Positions 7,713 through 15,994 of a DNA stretch of 36,267 bases are shown here, piece by piece (the stretch's first letter is position 1; each line of letters starts with the position of its first letter). The notes beneath the pieces were generated by a model. It ran no database searches. It worked only from the letters and a program-made list of their open reading frames with translations, and was not told the DNA's origin. This DNA is from Acidimicrobiaceae bacterium (lineage in GTDB: Bacteria; Actinomycetota; Acidimicrobiia; Acidimicrobiales; Aldehydirespiratoraceae), in the NCBI GenBank assembly GCA_009835735.1, contig VXWX01000095.1, forward strand, positions 1 through 36,267, written 5' to 3'. A program made the position numbers and the translations under genes.

Positions 7713-8321
7713 ATGGGCGCGCTCGACCGGGGCGCTCGGGTGGGGCTGGTCGGCGCGGTCATCCTCGCAGCGCTGGTCCTGGCCGGCGCGCCGGCGGCGG
7801 CCCAGACGCCATCGACAACGGTTGTCCCCGAGGTCGAATCCGTTGACGTGGAGGACTTCGAGGATCGGGCCCAGCGGTGGGCAGAGGCGCGCCGGCGGGC
7901 CCGCGAGAAGGCCCTTCGGAAAGCCGAGGAATTGGCTAACGCGAACAGGAGCACAACCACCACGACCACCACGACCACCACGACCACGACCACAACGACC
8001 CAACCGCCGACCACAACCACCGAGGCCGGGGCCGTCAAGCATCCGATACCGGCGGGAACCACCGAGGCGCAATGGCATGCCCTGCGGGAGTGCGAGTCGA
8101 CGCAGAACTACCGGGCTGTGAGCAAGAGCGGCCGGTACCGCGGCGCCTACCAGTTCTCGATCCGTACCTGGAACTGGGTCGCAGGGATGCACTACCCGGA
8201 CCTGGTCGGGGTTGATCCCATAGACGCTTCGCCCTCGGATCAGGACAAGATGGCCTACCAGCTCTACGAGATCAACGGCTGGGACCCCTGGCCGACCTGC
8301 AGGAAGAGGCTGCCCTCCTGA
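7713..8321 (+). CDS. Secreted Rpf-like transglycosylase with a poly-threonine linker
   Basis: A 202-residue exported protein. Residues 1-30 form a signal peptide ending APAAAQ. A charged helix follows (about 45-78, DFEDRAQRWAEARRRAR). Then comes an uninterrupted run of 16 threonines (81-96, nt 7953-8000) and a second Thr/Pro stretch. The C-terminal domain (about 118-202) resembles resuscitation-promoting-factor/lysozyme-like transglycosylases: WHALRECEST with Glu128 in the catalytic position, RYRGAYQFSIRTWNW, and Cys127/Cys196 able to form a disulfide. It would cleave peptidoglycan glycan strands, possibly during growth resumption. The ATG is 1 nt after the tatD stop. The location between tatD and rsmA matches rpf genes in other Actinobacteria. 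The linker probably spans the wall and may be O-glycosylated (inference). Confidence 0.9.
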   Translation: MGALDRGARVGLVGAVILAALVLAGAPAAAQTPSTTVVPEVESVDVEDFEDRAQRWAEARRRAREKALRKAEELANANRSTTTTTTTTTTTTTTTTQPPTTTTEAGAVKHPIPAGTTEAQWHALRECESTQNYRAVSKSGRYRGAYQFSIRTWNWVAGMHYPDLVGVDPIDASPSDQDKMAYQLYEINGWDPWPTCRKRLPS

Positions 8322-8350
8322 CCCACACCGAGTCGGAGCTGAGGGCGCTC

Positions 8351-9157
8351 ATGGAACGTTTCGGCGTGTCGCCGCGGCGGTCCTTCGGTCAGAACTTCGT
8401 GGTCGATCCCAACACGGTGCGGCGCATTGCCCGGCTCAGCGGAGCAGGCCCGGCAGACCGGGTGCTGGAGATCGGTGCAGGGCTCGGGTCGCTCACCCTG
8501 GCACTGGCGGAGACCGGTGCCGCGGTGCGGGCGGTGGAGGTCGACTCCGGTCTCGCTGCGGCACTGCGCGAGGTGGTGGCCGAGGCGGGTGCACACCGCG
8601 TCGAGGTGGTCGAGGGCGACGCGGCGGCACTGGACTTCGACGACGTCTTGGAGGGATCGGACCGGTGGATGCTGGTGGCCAACCTGCCCTACAACATCGC
8701 CACCGGGCTGGTCGTCGACCTGCTGCACGACGCGGCCGCCATTTCGGTGATGGTGGTGATGGTGCAGCGCGAGGTGGGGGAGCGGCTCGTCGCTCCCCCG
8801 GGATCGCGGGCCCGTGGCATTCCCAGCGTTCTCGTGGAGCGGCAGGGCACGGCCCGGGTGGTGGCCAAGGTCCCGGCGTCGGTCTTCCGGCCCCGGCCCA
8901 GAGTCGAGTCGGTGGTGGTCAAGATCGAGCGCCATCCGGGCGCGCAGGCTGTGTCCTTGCCGCCGGCGTCCGAGGCTCGCTTCAAGCGGCTGGTGCGGGC
9001 CGGGTTCGGCCAGAGGCGCAAGATGCTGCGCCGCTCGCTGGCCGGGCTGGTCACCTCTGAGGGGTTTGCGGCCGCTGGAGTGGACCCTGCCAGCCGTCCC
9101 GAGGTGCTGACCCTGGATCAGTGGATCAACCTGGCCCGAACCGAGACACAGGAGTAG
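8351..9157 (+). CDS. rsmA: 16S rRNA dimethyladenosine transferase RsmA (KsgA)
   Basis: The 268-residue SAM-dependent methyltransferase dimethylates A1518 and A1519 in helix 45 of 16S rRNA. Visible motifs: RRSFGQNFVVDPNTV at the start, VLEIGAGLGSLTLAL (motif I, 38-51), the acidic residue in VRAVEVDSGLA, the catalytic NLPYNIATG (about 111-119), and VFRPRPRVESVVV. The frame stays open upstream and reads TESELRALMERFG, which resembles the family's first helix. Only CTG codons are available there, so a few N-terminal residues may be missing from the ATG-8351 model. The gene follows the rpf-like gene by 29 nt. Confidence 0.95.
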   Translation: MERFGVSPRRSFGQNFVVDPNTVRRIARLSGAGPADRVLEIGAGLGSLTLALAETGAAVRAVEVDSGLAAALREVVAEAGAHRVEVVEGDAAALDFDDVLEGSDRWMLVANLPYNIATGLVVDLLHDAAAISVMVVMVQREVGERLVAPPGSRARGIPSVLVERQGTARVVAKVPASVFRPRPRVESVVVKIERHPGAQAVSLPPASEARFKRLVRAGFGQRRKMLRRSLAGLVTSEGFAAAGVDPASRPEVLTLDQWINLARTETQE

Positions 9158-9160
9158 CTT
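9155..9160 (+). promoter_or_regulatory. Candidate -10 box (TAGCTT) for ispE
   Basis: TAGCTT overlaps the rsmA stop codon and ends 6 nt before the GTG at 9167. ispE could be made both by read-through and from this leaderless promoter. Confidence 0.4.
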
Positions 9161-9166
9161 CGCCGT

Positions 9167-9898
9167 GTGATCGAGGCAGTCGCACCGGCCAAGCTGACGC
9201 TCAGTCTGAGGATCACCGGCGTGCGGCCGGACGGCTATCACACCGTCGACGCCGAGATGGTGACGCTCGACTTCTCCGACCGGCTCGAGATCGTGGGGGG
9301 CAAGTCCGGCTTGCGGGTGCTCGATGAGGCGGGGAACGAGTTGCACGGCGTGGCCCGCCCCGGTCAGAACCTCGTCGAGCGTGCACTGGCGCTGTGCGGC
9401 CGCGAGGCGCAGGTCACCGTGCACAAGCGGATCCCGGTCGGGGCCGGACTGGGGGGCGGTTCGGCTGATGCGGCCGCCGTGCTGCGTTGGGCCGGCTTCG
9501 GCGACACCGTCGCGGCGGCATCGATCGGCGCGGATGTGGCGTTCTGTCTTGCCGGCGGCCGGGCTCGGGTGGGGGGCATCGGCGAGATAGTCGATCCGCT
9601 GCCTTACGTCTGCGAGCAGTACACCCTGCTGCTGGCGCCGGTGGGATGCGACACCGCAGCCGTGTACGCGGCGTGGGACGAGTTGGGCGGCCCCGCCGGC
9701 GAGCACGGCAACGACCTGGAGGCCGCCGCGCTGCGGGTCGTGCCGGAGCTGGCGGTGTGGCGCGACCGGCTGGGCGATTCCACCGGGATGACGCCACAGC
9801 TGGCCGGGAGCGGCAGCACGTGGTTCGTCGCCGGCGCCCACCCGGGGCAGGGCCGCATCGTGGCCACCACTACCGAGGCGGCCGCTGCGACCCGCTGA
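9167..9898 (+). CDS. ispE: 4-diphosphocytidyl-2-C-methyl-D-erythritol kinase IspE
   Basis: A 243-residue GHMP kinase that phosphorylates CDP-ME in the MEP isoprenoid pathway. Motif 1 is APAKLTLSLRITGVRPDGYH, motif 2 the ATP-binding PVGAGLGGGSADAAAVLRW, and motif 3 the C-terminal PQLAGSGSTWFV. It is shorter than typical IspE (about 280-310). The shortening falls in the region between motifs 1 and 2 and at the C-terminus. All three motifs are intact, so it is probably active. GTG start; a TAGCTT box 6 nt upstream suggests a leaderless transcript. It ends 24 nt from the convergent bS22-like gene. Confidence 0.92.
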   Translation: MIEAVAPAKLTLSLRITGVRPDGYHTVDAEMVTLDFSDRLEIVGGKSGLRVLDEAGNELHGVARPGQNLVERALALCGREAQVTVHKRIPVGAGLGGGSADAAAVLRWAGFGDTVAAASIGADVAFCLAGGRARVGGIGEIVDPLPYVCEQYTLLLAPVGCDTAAVYAAWDELGGPAGEHGNDLEAAALRVVPELAVWRDRLGDSTGMTPQLAGSGSTWFVAGAHPGQGRIVATTTEAAAATR

Positions 9899-9922
9899 GG
9901 GGACTGGTGGGAGTGCCGGTGG

Positions 9923-10015
9923 CTACTTGCGCCGCTGGTGCCGGGTGCGCCGAAGCATCTTCTTGTGCTTCTTCTTGCGCATGCGCTTGCGGCGCTTCTT
10001 GATGAGCGATCCCAC
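9923..10015 (-). CDS. Small ribosomal subunit protein bS22-like (AURKAIP1/COX24 domain, 30 aa)
   Basis: A 30-residue, almost wholly basic ORF on the minus strand. It begins VGSLIKKRRKRMRKKKHKK and ends LRRTRHQRRK. This matches the pattern I recall for the actinobacterial AURKAIP1/COX24-domain protein now called bS22 (GSVIKKRRKRM-KKKHRKLLRRTRVQRRK). The GTG at 10015 is preceded after 9 nt by a TAGGGT -10-like box, with no Shine-Dalgarno, like the leaderless genes around it. It probably binds the 30S decoding region. It is convergent with ispE and divergent from tRNA-Gln/prs. Confidence 0.88.
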   Translation of the reverse strand: MGSLIKKRRKRMRKKKHKKMLRRTRHQRRK

Positions 10016-10024
10016 GGGGCGTGA

Positions 10025-10030
10025 ACCCTA
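10025..10030 (-). promoter_or_regulatory. Candidate -10 box (TAGGGT) for the bS22-like gene
   Basis: On the minus strand TAGGGT ends 9 nt before the GTG at 10015. Confidence 0.5.
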
Positions 10031-10066
10031 CCGGGGCGGGCGACCGAACACGCATCTGAACGGCGC

Positions 10067-10072
10067 TAGTGT
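10067..10072 (+). promoter_or_regulatory. Candidate -10 box (TAGTGT) for tRNA-Gln
   Basis: TAGTGT lies about 35 nt before the mature 5' end of the tRNA and would give a short leader for RNase P removal. No clear -35 is visible. Confidence 0.35.
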
Positions 10073-10107
10073 TTGAGCGGGCTGTCCGCCTCCCAGGTGG
10101 GCGCCGA

Positions 10108-10180
10108 TGGCCGGTAGTTCAACTGGTAGAACGTCGGACTTTGGCTCCGGATGTTGCAGGTTCGAGTCCTGCCCGGCCAG
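10108..10180 (+). tRNA. tRNA-Gln (anticodon TTG)
   Basis: The cloverleaf can be drawn fully. The acceptor TGGCCGG pairs with CCGGCCA (10173-10179) through the U1-A72 pair typical of bacterial tRNA-Gln, with G73 as discriminator. The D stem is GTTC/GAAC. The anticodon stem TCGGA/TCCGG closes a CTTTGGC loop with anticodon TTG. The T arm is GCAGG-TTCGAGT-CCTGC. The CCA end is not encoded (CAT follows). Confidence 0.93.
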
Positions 10181-10231
10181 CATCCTCCTGTCGAATCGGG
10201 CTCTGCCCCACCCGGCGTCGCTCAGCCGTCC

Positions 10232-10237
10232 TACAAT
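10232..10237 (+). promoter_or_regulatory. Candidate -10 box (TACAAT) for prs
   Basis: TACAAT, a near-consensus -10, ends 10 nt before the ATG at 10248 and overlaps the other in-frame ATG at 10236. This decides the start in favour of 10248 if the mRNA is leaderless. Confidence 0.55.
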
Positions 10238-10247
10238 GCCCGTCGCC

Positions 10248-11228
10248 ATGAAGCAGCAGACCCACAAAGAGCTCCGTGTCGTGTCCGGGCGGTCGAGTCT
10301 GGCCTTTGCCTCCAGTGTGTGCTCGGAGCTCGGGGTGCCGCTCGGCACGACCAACATCGAGGACTTCGCCAACGGGGAGATCCACGTCCGCTACGGCGAG
10401 TCGATCCGCGGCTGCGACGCCTTCATCGTCGGCACCCACGCCGAATGGGAGGGCGGATCCATCAACGATGCCATCTTGGAGCAGCTCGTCATGGTGGACG
10501 CGGCCAAGCGGGCCTCCGCCAAACGCATCACCGTGGTGGCGCCGTTCTACGGGTACGCCCGCCAGGACCGGAAGGCCTCCGGCCGGGAGCCCATCTCCGC
10601 TCGGCTGCTGGCCGACCTGTTCCTGGCGGCGGGCGCCAAGCGGCTGCTGTCGGTGGATCTGCACTCCGGGCAGATCCAGGGGTTCTTCGACGGCCCGGTC
10701 GATCACCTGACCGCGATGCCGGTGCTTCTCGAGTACCTGCAGTCCCTGAAGGGCGAGGATCTGGTGATCGTGTCACCCGACGCCGGGCGGGTGAAGGCGG
10801 CGGAGCGATACACCAACATGCTGCACGCCGATCTGGCCATCGTTCACAAGCGCCGCCAGAACGCCAAGAACGAGGTCTCGGCCAAGGAGATCGTGGGCGA
10901 CGTCGAGGGCCGCACCTGCGTCATCGTCGACGACATGATCGACACGGGCGGCACCATCGTGGCCGCGGCGGAGCTGCTGGCGGCCAACGGGGCCAGCCGG
11001 GTGATCGCGGCCACTACCCATGCTGTGTTCTCCGGGCCCGCGGTGGAGCGCCTCAGAGACTCCGTCATCGATGAGGTCGTCTGCACCGACACGCTGCCGC
11101 TGACACCCCGGAAGCAGTTCTCGAAACTGCAGGTGGTGTCGGTGGCGCCCATCGTGGCCCGGGCCATCTCGGCGGTGTTCGAGGACACCTCGGTCAGCGA
11201 GATCTTCGGCGGCAACAACCTGGTCTGA
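10248..11228 (+). CDS. prs: Ribose-phosphate pyrophosphokinase
   Basis: The 326-residue enzyme makes PRPP from ribose-5-phosphate and ATP for purine, pyrimidine, His, Trp and NAD synthesis. Motifs: RVVSGRSSLAFA at the N-terminus, FANGEIHVRYGESIRG, the ATP-binding loop PFYGYARQDRKASGREPISARL, the metal/ribose-5-P segment VDLHSGQIQGFF, SPDAGRVKAAERY, and the PRPP loop VIVDDMIDTGGTIV. The C-terminus EIFGGNN is typical. An ATG at 10236 lies inside the predicted -10 box, so 10248 is preferred. The gene follows tRNA-Gln by 67 nt and leads toward rplY and pth, a common order; glmU, often just upstream of prs, is absent here. Confidence 0.95.
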   Translation: MKQQTHKELRVVSGRSSLAFASSVCSELGVPLGTTNIEDFANGEIHVRYGESIRGCDAFIVGTHAEWEGGSINDAILEQLVMVDAAKRASAKRITVVAPFYGYARQDRKASGREPISARLLADLFLAAGAKRLLSVDLHSGQIQGFFDGPVDHLTAMPVLLEYLQSLKGEDLVIVSPDAGRVKAAERYTNMLHADLAIVHKRRQNAKNEVSAKEIVGDVEGRTCVIVDDMIDTGGTIVAAAELLAANGASRVIAATTHAVFSGPAVERLRDSVIDEVVCTDTLPLTPRKQFSKLQVVSVAPIVARAISAVFEDTSVSEIFGGNNLV

Positions 11229-11241
11229 CGAACCTGGTCTG
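11217..11241 (+). repeat. 11-bp direct repeat at the prs-rplY junction
   Basis: AACCTGGTCTG occurs at 11217-11227 (end of prs) and again at 11231-11241, a 14-bp period. It covers the expected -35 zone of rplY. It may be a chance tandem duplication. Confidence 0.5.
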
Positions 11242-11245
11242 GCGG

Positions 11246-11251
11246 TAGCCT
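11246..11251 (+). promoter_or_regulatory. Candidate -10 box (TAGCCT) for rplY
   Basis: TAGCCT is followed by 7 nt and the ATG at 11259, with no Shine-Dalgarno. Confidence 0.5.
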
Positions 11252-11258
11252 CAGTCGA

Positions 11259-11930
11259 ATGGCAATGAACCTGCTGAAGGCCGAGACCGGCCGCGAGCTC
11301 GGCACCCGTCCCAGCCGCCGGCTGCGCCGCTCCGGCCGTGTTCCCGCGGTGGTCTACGGCATGGGCTCAGAGCCGCTGACGGTGTCAGTGGACAAGACCG
11401 ATCTGCGGGTCGCGCTGACCACCGAAGCCGGGCTCAACGCCCTGATCACCCTCGACCTCGACGCCGGCCGCCAGCTGTCGATAATCAAGGATCTCCAGCG
11501 TCACCCGGTCCGCCGCGACGTGCTCCACGTGGACTTCCTGCGGATCGATGCCGACCAGGAGGTGGAGGTGGATATTCCTCTCGTCCTCACCGGCGAGGCC
11601 AAGAAGGTCACCCAGGCCAGCGGGATGGTCGACCAGGTGATGCACCATCTGACCGTGCTGGCCAAGCCGGCCGACATCCCGGTGGAGGTCACCGCGGACG
11701 TCAGCGACCTGGAGGTCGGATCGTCGTTGCGGGTGAGCGACATCGATCTGCCCGCCGGGGTCATACCGGCCGGCGACCCGGACGCCACCTTCGCGGTGGG
11801 CCTCATCACCCGCTCCACCAAGGAGTACCTGCGCCAGCTGAAGGCCGAGGAGGAGGCCGCGGAGGCTCTCATCGTCATGGGCGAGGCCGCCGAGGACGAA
11901 GAGGCGGTCGAGGACGAAGAAGAGTCCTGA
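11259..11930 (+). CDS. rplY: Large ribosomal subunit protein bL25, CTC form
   Basis: A 223-residue long-form L25 (general stress protein CTC). The N-terminal 5S-rRNA-binding domain (about 1-95) has GRELGTRPSRRLRRSGRVPAVVYG and HPVRRDVLHVDFLRI. The C-terminal TL5-like beta domain (about 100-190) has VDIPLVLTGEA and SLRVSDIDLPAGV. The protein ends in a helix followed by a very acidic tail (EDEEAVEDEEES). The ATG at 11259 is preceded by TAGCCT at the leaderless spacing; a second ATG two codons later (11265) is possible. It lies between prs and pth, the standard order. Confidence 0.95.
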   Translation: MAMNLLKAETGRELGTRPSRRLRRSGRVPAVVYGMGSEPLTVSVDKTDLRVALTTEAGLNALITLDLDAGRQLSIIKDLQRHPVRRDVLHVDFLRIDADQEVEVDIPLVLTGEAKKVTQASGMVDQVMHHLTVLAKPADIPVEVTADVSDLEVGSSLRVSDIDLPAGVIPAGDPDATFAVGLITRSTKEYLRQLKAEEEAAEALIVMGEAAEDEEAVEDEEES

Positions 11931-11949
11931 GACCGGCCGGCGCGCCGTC

Positions 11950-12552
11950 GTGGCCATAGGCTCGCGATCCGGATCCTCGGCCGACTTGCTGGTGGTGGGT
12001 CTGGGCAACCCGGGCGACCAGTACGCCCTCACCCGCCACAACGCGGGACGGTGGGTGGTGGAGGAGCTCGTGCGGCGCCACGACGGGCGGCGGCGCCGGG
12101 CCCGGCGCCAGCAGGCTCTGGTGTGCGAGCTGCGCCTGGGAGAGCGGCGCGTCGCCGCGGCTGCCCCGGTGACCTGGATGAACGAGTCGGGCCGGGCGGT
12201 CGCGCCGCTGGTGCGCCGGTTCCGGATCCGGGACTTGAGCAGCCTCGTGGTAGTGCACGACGAGTTGGATCTGCCCGTCGGGCGCCTCAAGATCAAGACC
12301 GGCGGCGGGATCGCCGGGCACAAGGGACTGCAGTCGATCCGCGCCCATCTGCGCAGCGACGCCTTCACCCGGGTGCGTATCGGTGTCGGCCGCCCGGACA
12401 TCACTCCCAAGGGCGGCGACTATGTGCTCAAACGCCCGGGCCGGGCCGAGAGGGAGGAACTGGAGGCAATCGTGCAGCGGGCCGCCGAAGCGATCGAGCA
12501 CTTCCTCGACCACGGCCTCGAACCCACCATGAACCGCTTCAACGCGCCCTAA
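11950..12552 (+). CDS. pth: Peptidyl-tRNA hydrolase
   Basis: The 200-residue enzyme releases peptides from peptidyl-tRNAs dropped by ribosomes. Conserved features: VVGLGNPGDQYALTRHNAG with catalytic His30, the MN of VTWMNESGRAV, VVHDELDLPVGRLKIKTGGGIAGHKGLQSI, and FTRVRIGVGRP. Length is normal for the family. The GTG start at 11950 lies 19 nt after rplY. mfd starts 7 nt after its stop, so rplY-pth-mfd read as one unit. Confidence 0.95.
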   Translation: MAIGSRSGSSADLLVVGLGNPGDQYALTRHNAGRWVVEELVRRHDGRRRRARRQQALVCELRLGERRVAAAAPVTWMNESGRAVAPLVRRFRIRDLSSLVVVHDELDLPVGRLKIKTGGGIAGHKGLQSIRAHLRSDAFTRVRIGVGRPDITPKGGDYVLKRPGRAEREELEAIVQRAAEAIEHFLDHGLEPTMNRFNAP

Positions 12553-12559
12553 GTCTTCC

Positions 12560-15500
12560 GTGCCTGCACCGCCTGAGGACCGCGGCCTGAGCCGCCTGCT
12601 GCCGCGGCTGGCCGGACATCCCGGGCTGCTGTCGCTGCTGGGACGGCGCACCGCGACGGTGGCCGTGCCCACCGCGGCCCGGTCCATGGCGGTGGCCGGG
12701 CTGAGCGCGGCCTCCGAGCGGCGCCCGCTGCTGGTGGCCGTGCCGACCCGCACCGAAGCCGAGACTCTGGCCTCCGACATCGCCGCCTTCCTGGGCTCTG
12801 GAGAGGTCGAGGAACTGCCCGCCTGGGAGACGTTGCCCTTCGAGAGGGTAAGCCCCTCGATCGAGACGATGGGCCGTCGCTGTCGGGTGCTGCACCGGAT
12901 GACCGATCCCGAGTCCGCGCCGGCGGTGGTGGTGGTCTCGGCCCGGGCCCTGGCCCAGTTCGTGGACCCGTCCGCGGCGACCCCGCCGATCATCGTGCGC
13001 CTCGGTGACGCCGTCGACCAGGTCGAGCTGGTGAAGCGCCTGTCGGCCTTCGGATACCGGCGCGAGCACCAGGTAGAGCATCGCGGGGAGATGGCAGTGC
13101 GAGGCTCGATCGTCGACATCTACCCCTCGACGGGCGCAGCGCCGGTTCGCATCGACTTCTGGGGCGACGATGTGGACCGGATCGCGGAGTTCTCGGTGGG
13201 CGACCAGCGATCGGTGGCGTCGTTGGAGCAGGTCGAGGTGTACCCGGCCCGGGAGCTGCGTCCCGACGCGGCCATGCGTCGGCGGGCCGCTTCGCTGGTG
13301 GCGACCCAGCCCTGGGGCCGGGAGCAGTGGGACCGCTTAGCCGACGGAGGCCTCTTCGAGGGCATGGAGTCGTGGTGGCCGTGGCTGGTCGAGCGGCCCT
13401 CGTTGCTGCCCGATCTGGTGTCCGGCGACGGTGCGGTGGTCCTCGTCGAGCCCCGCCGCCTGTCCGACAGGGCCGATGAGATCCTTGCCGAGGAGGAGGA
13501 CCTCGCGGCCGGGCTGGCCAAGACCTGGAGCACCGATGCGGCCGGGATGCCGCGGCTGCACGGCGGCTTCGACGGCCTGCTCGACGGTGTCTCGGCGCCG
13601 GTGTGGATGCTGCCCACCGCTCCCGATTCTCCAGGCACTCAGATACTGACCGCGTCGGGATGGGACCGCGGCCACGGGAGCGTCGAGCCGCTGGCGTCCC
13701 GCCTGCGCGAGCTGGTGGCCGGCGGCTACCAGGTTGTGCTGGGCGCGCCCGGCCCGACCGCCGACCGGCTGAGCACGCTGCTGGCCGATCATGGCGCCCG
13801 TGTAGAGCTGATGGATGCGAGCCTCGACCGGGGCGCGGTCCTGGCCGACATCAAGCTGGCCGTGCTGGCCGAGACCGACGTCACCGGCCGGCGCCGAACT
13901 CACCGGCCGCCCAGGGTCCGGTCCCGCGACCAGCGCCGCTTCCTCGCCGACCTCGTGCCCGGCGCGTTCGTGGTTCACCACCATCATGGGGTGGCCCGGT
14001 TCGAGGGCATGGTTCGCCGGGCCATCGGCGGCCACGAGCGCGAGTACCTGCTGCTGGCGTACCGGGGCGGCGATCGGCTGTACGTGCCCTCGGACCAGAT
14101 CGACGCGATCCGCCACTACACCGGCGGGGAGGCGCCGACCCTGTCGCGCATGGGGGGTTCGGACTGGACGGCCGCCAAGAACCGGGTCCGGCGGGCTGTG
14201 GAGGAGGTGGCCCAGGAGCTGGTCGTGCTCTACCAGAAACGGATGACCACCGCCGGTCATGCCTTCTCGGTGGACACCGTCTGGCAGGGCGAGCTCGAGG
14301 ACGCCTTCGAGTACCAGGAGACCCGTGACCAGTTGCAGGCCCTGGTCGAGGTGAAGAACGACATGGAGCGGTCGGTGCCGATGGACCGCCTGATCGTGGG
14401 CGACGTGGGCTTCGGCAAGACCGAGATAGCGGTGCGGGCCGCCTTCAAGGCGGTGCAGGACGGGCTCCAGGCCGCGGTGCTGGTGCCCACCACGCTTCTC
14501 GCCCAGCAGCACACGCAGACGTTCCTCCACCGCTACGCGCCGTTCCCGTTGAGGGTGGAGACCCTGAGCCGCTTCCTGACTCCTCCCCAGATCCGGGAGG
14601 TGTTGCGGGGGCTGGAGTCCGGCGAGGTGGACGTGGTCGTGGGAACCCACCGGATGCTGTCCGCCGACGTGCGCTTCAAGCGCCTCGGGCTGCTGGTGAT
14701 CGACGAGGAGCAGCGTTTCGGGGTCCGGCACAAGGAGGCGATCAAGTCGATGCGGGCCGACGTCGACGTCCTCACGCTCACCGCCACACCGGTGCCGCGG
14801 ACTCTGGAGATGAGCCTGACTGGCATCCGCGACATGTCGCTACTGGACACCCCGCCGGCCGACCGGCAACCGATCCTCACATACGTCGGGGAGCATGCCG
14901 ACCGGCCCGTGGCCGAGGCCATCCGGCGCGAGCTGCTGCGGGAGGGGCAGGTCTTCTACGTCCACAATCGGGTGGCCGACATCGAGCACGCCGCCGAGCG
15001 GGTGCGCTCGCTGGTGCCCGAGGCCCGGGTAGCGGTGGCCCACGGCCAGATGGACGAGGGCACCCTGGAGAGGGCGGTGCTCGACTTCGCCGACTACCGC
15101 TACGACGTGCTGGTGTGCACGACCATTATCGAGTCGGGCATCGACATGCCGACGGTCAACACCCTGGTGGTGGACCGGGCCGACCGGCTGGGCCTCGGGC
15201 AGCTTCACCAGATACGGGGCCGGGTGGGCCGATCCGGGCGCAGGGCCTACGCCTACCTGTTCCATCCGGTGGACAGCGTTCTCAGCGAGGACGCCTACGA
15301 GCGGCTCAAGACCATCGGCGAAGCCACCCAGCTGGGGTCCGGCTACCGGATCGCCATGCGCGACCTCGAGATCCGCGGCGCCGGCAACCTGCTCGGCGAG
15401 GCCCAGTCGGGCCACATCGCCGCGGTCGGGTACGACTTGTACTGCCGCCTGGTGAACGAGGCTGTCGCGGAGTTGAGGGGCGAGCCGATACCGGAGCCGC

Positions 15501-15994
15501 CCGTGGTGAACATCGAGGTTCCCGTGGACGCTCACATTCCGGCCGGCTACATCAGCCGGGAAGCGGCCCGCCTCGAGGCGTACCGGCGCCTGGCCGCGGT
15601 GACCGAGCAAGCGCAGTTGGACGACATCCGGTCGGAGTGGATCGACCGGTTCGGGCCGGTCCCCGAGCCGGCCGAGTCGCTGCTGTCCATCGGCCGCCTG
15701 CGGGTGGAGTGCCTGCGCGCCGGCGTGTCGGAGGTGGTGGTCACCCGCCGCGGCGGCGGGGCGCTGTCGTCGGGGGGCTTCGCGGCCCGTCTCGCGCCGG
15801 TGGATCTCCCTTCGAGCCGCCGGGTGCGGCTGCGCCGTCTCTACGGCGACCGGGCCGTCTTGAAGGACGACTCCCGGGAGCTGCACGTTCCGCTTCGGGC
15901 CGAAGCCGGCCCGGTGATCGACCAGATCGTGACGCTGCTGACCGACGTCGTGGCAGCCCGAGCACACGACGACGCTAGGGTTCAGACCTCGTGA
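12560..15994 (+). CDS. mfd: Transcription-repair coupling factor Mfd
   Basis: A 1144-residue Mfd, the usual size. It removes RNA polymerase stalled at DNA lesions and recruits UvrA. Domains in order: UvrB-like D1-D2 (about 1-330, with LPAWETLPFERVSPS), D3, the RNA-polymerase-interacting CarD-like domain (about 463-530, LVPGAFVVHHHHGVARFEG), and the RecG-like translocase. The translocase shows Walker A GDVGFGKTEIA near 613, DEEQRFGV near 713, TLTATPVPRTLEMSLTGIRDMS, ESGIDMPTVNTL, and QIRGRVGRSGR near 883. The C-terminal TRCF D7 domain follows (about 980-1090). The GTG start leaves the first conserved helix intact. The gene overlaps the downstream lipoprotein gene by 4 nt. Confidence 0.97.
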   Translation: MPAPPEDRGLSRLLPRLAGHPGLLSLLGRRTATVAVPTAARSMAVAGLSAASERRPLLVAVPTRTEAETLASDIAAFLGSGEVEELPAWETLPFERVSPSIETMGRRCRVLHRMTDPESAPAVVVVSARALAQFVDPSAATPPIIVRLGDAVDQVELVKRLSAFGYRREHQVEHRGEMAVRGSIVDIYPSTGAAPVRIDFWGDDVDRIAEFSVGDQRSVASLEQVEVYPARELRPDAAMRRRAASLVATQPWGREQWDRLADGGLFEGMESWWPWLVERPSLLPDLVSGDGAVVLVEPRRLSDRADEILAEEEDLAAGLAKTWSTDAAGMPRLHGGFDGLLDGVSAPVWMLPTAPDSPGTQILTASGWDRGHGSVEPLASRLRELVAGGYQVVLGAPGPTADRLSTLLADHGARVELMDASLDRGAVLADIKLAVLAETDVTGRRRTHRPPRVRSRDQRRFLADLVPGAFVVHHHHGVARFEGMVRRAIGGHEREYLLLAYRGGDRLYVPSDQIDAIRHYTGGEAPTLSRMGGSDWTAAKNRVRRAVEEVAQELVVLYQKRMTTAGHAFSVDTVWQGELEDAFEYQETRDQLQALVEVKNDMERSVPMDRLIVGDVGFGKTEIAVRAAFKAVQDGLQAAVLVPTTLLAQQHTQTFLHRYAPFPLRVETLSRFLTPPQIREVLRGLESGEVDVVVGTHRMLSADVRFKRLGLLVIDEEQRFGVRHKEAIKSMRADVDVLTLTATPVPRTLEMSLTGIRDMSLLDTPPADRQPILTYVGEHADRPVAEAIRRELLREGQVFYVHNRVADIEHAAERVRSLVPEARVAVAHGQMDEGTLERAVLDFADYRYDVLVCTTIIESGIDMPTVNTLVVDRADRLGLGQLHQIRGRVGRSGRRAYAYLFHPVDSVLSEDAYERLKTIGEATQLGSGYRIAMRDLEIRGAGNLLGEAQSGHIAAVGYDLYCRLVNEAVAELRGEPIPEPPVVNIEVPVDAHIPAGYISREAARLEAYRRLAAVTEQAQLDDIRSEWIDRFGPVPEPAESLLSIGRLRVECLRAGVSEVVVTRRGGGALSSGGFAARLAPVDLPSSRRVRLRRLYGDRAVLKDDSRELHVPLRAEAGPVIDQIVTLLTDVVAARAHDDARVQTS

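Noticed and set aside
8264..9841. Long minus-strand open frame opposite rsmA and ispE
   Set aside because: It lies antisense to two clear housekeeping genes, its translation resembles no family, and such shadows are expected in high-GC DNA.
10236..10247. Upstream ATG of prs
   Set aside because: It overlaps the TACAAT -10 box and has no Shine-Dalgarno; the ATG at 10248 matches the local leaderless spacing.
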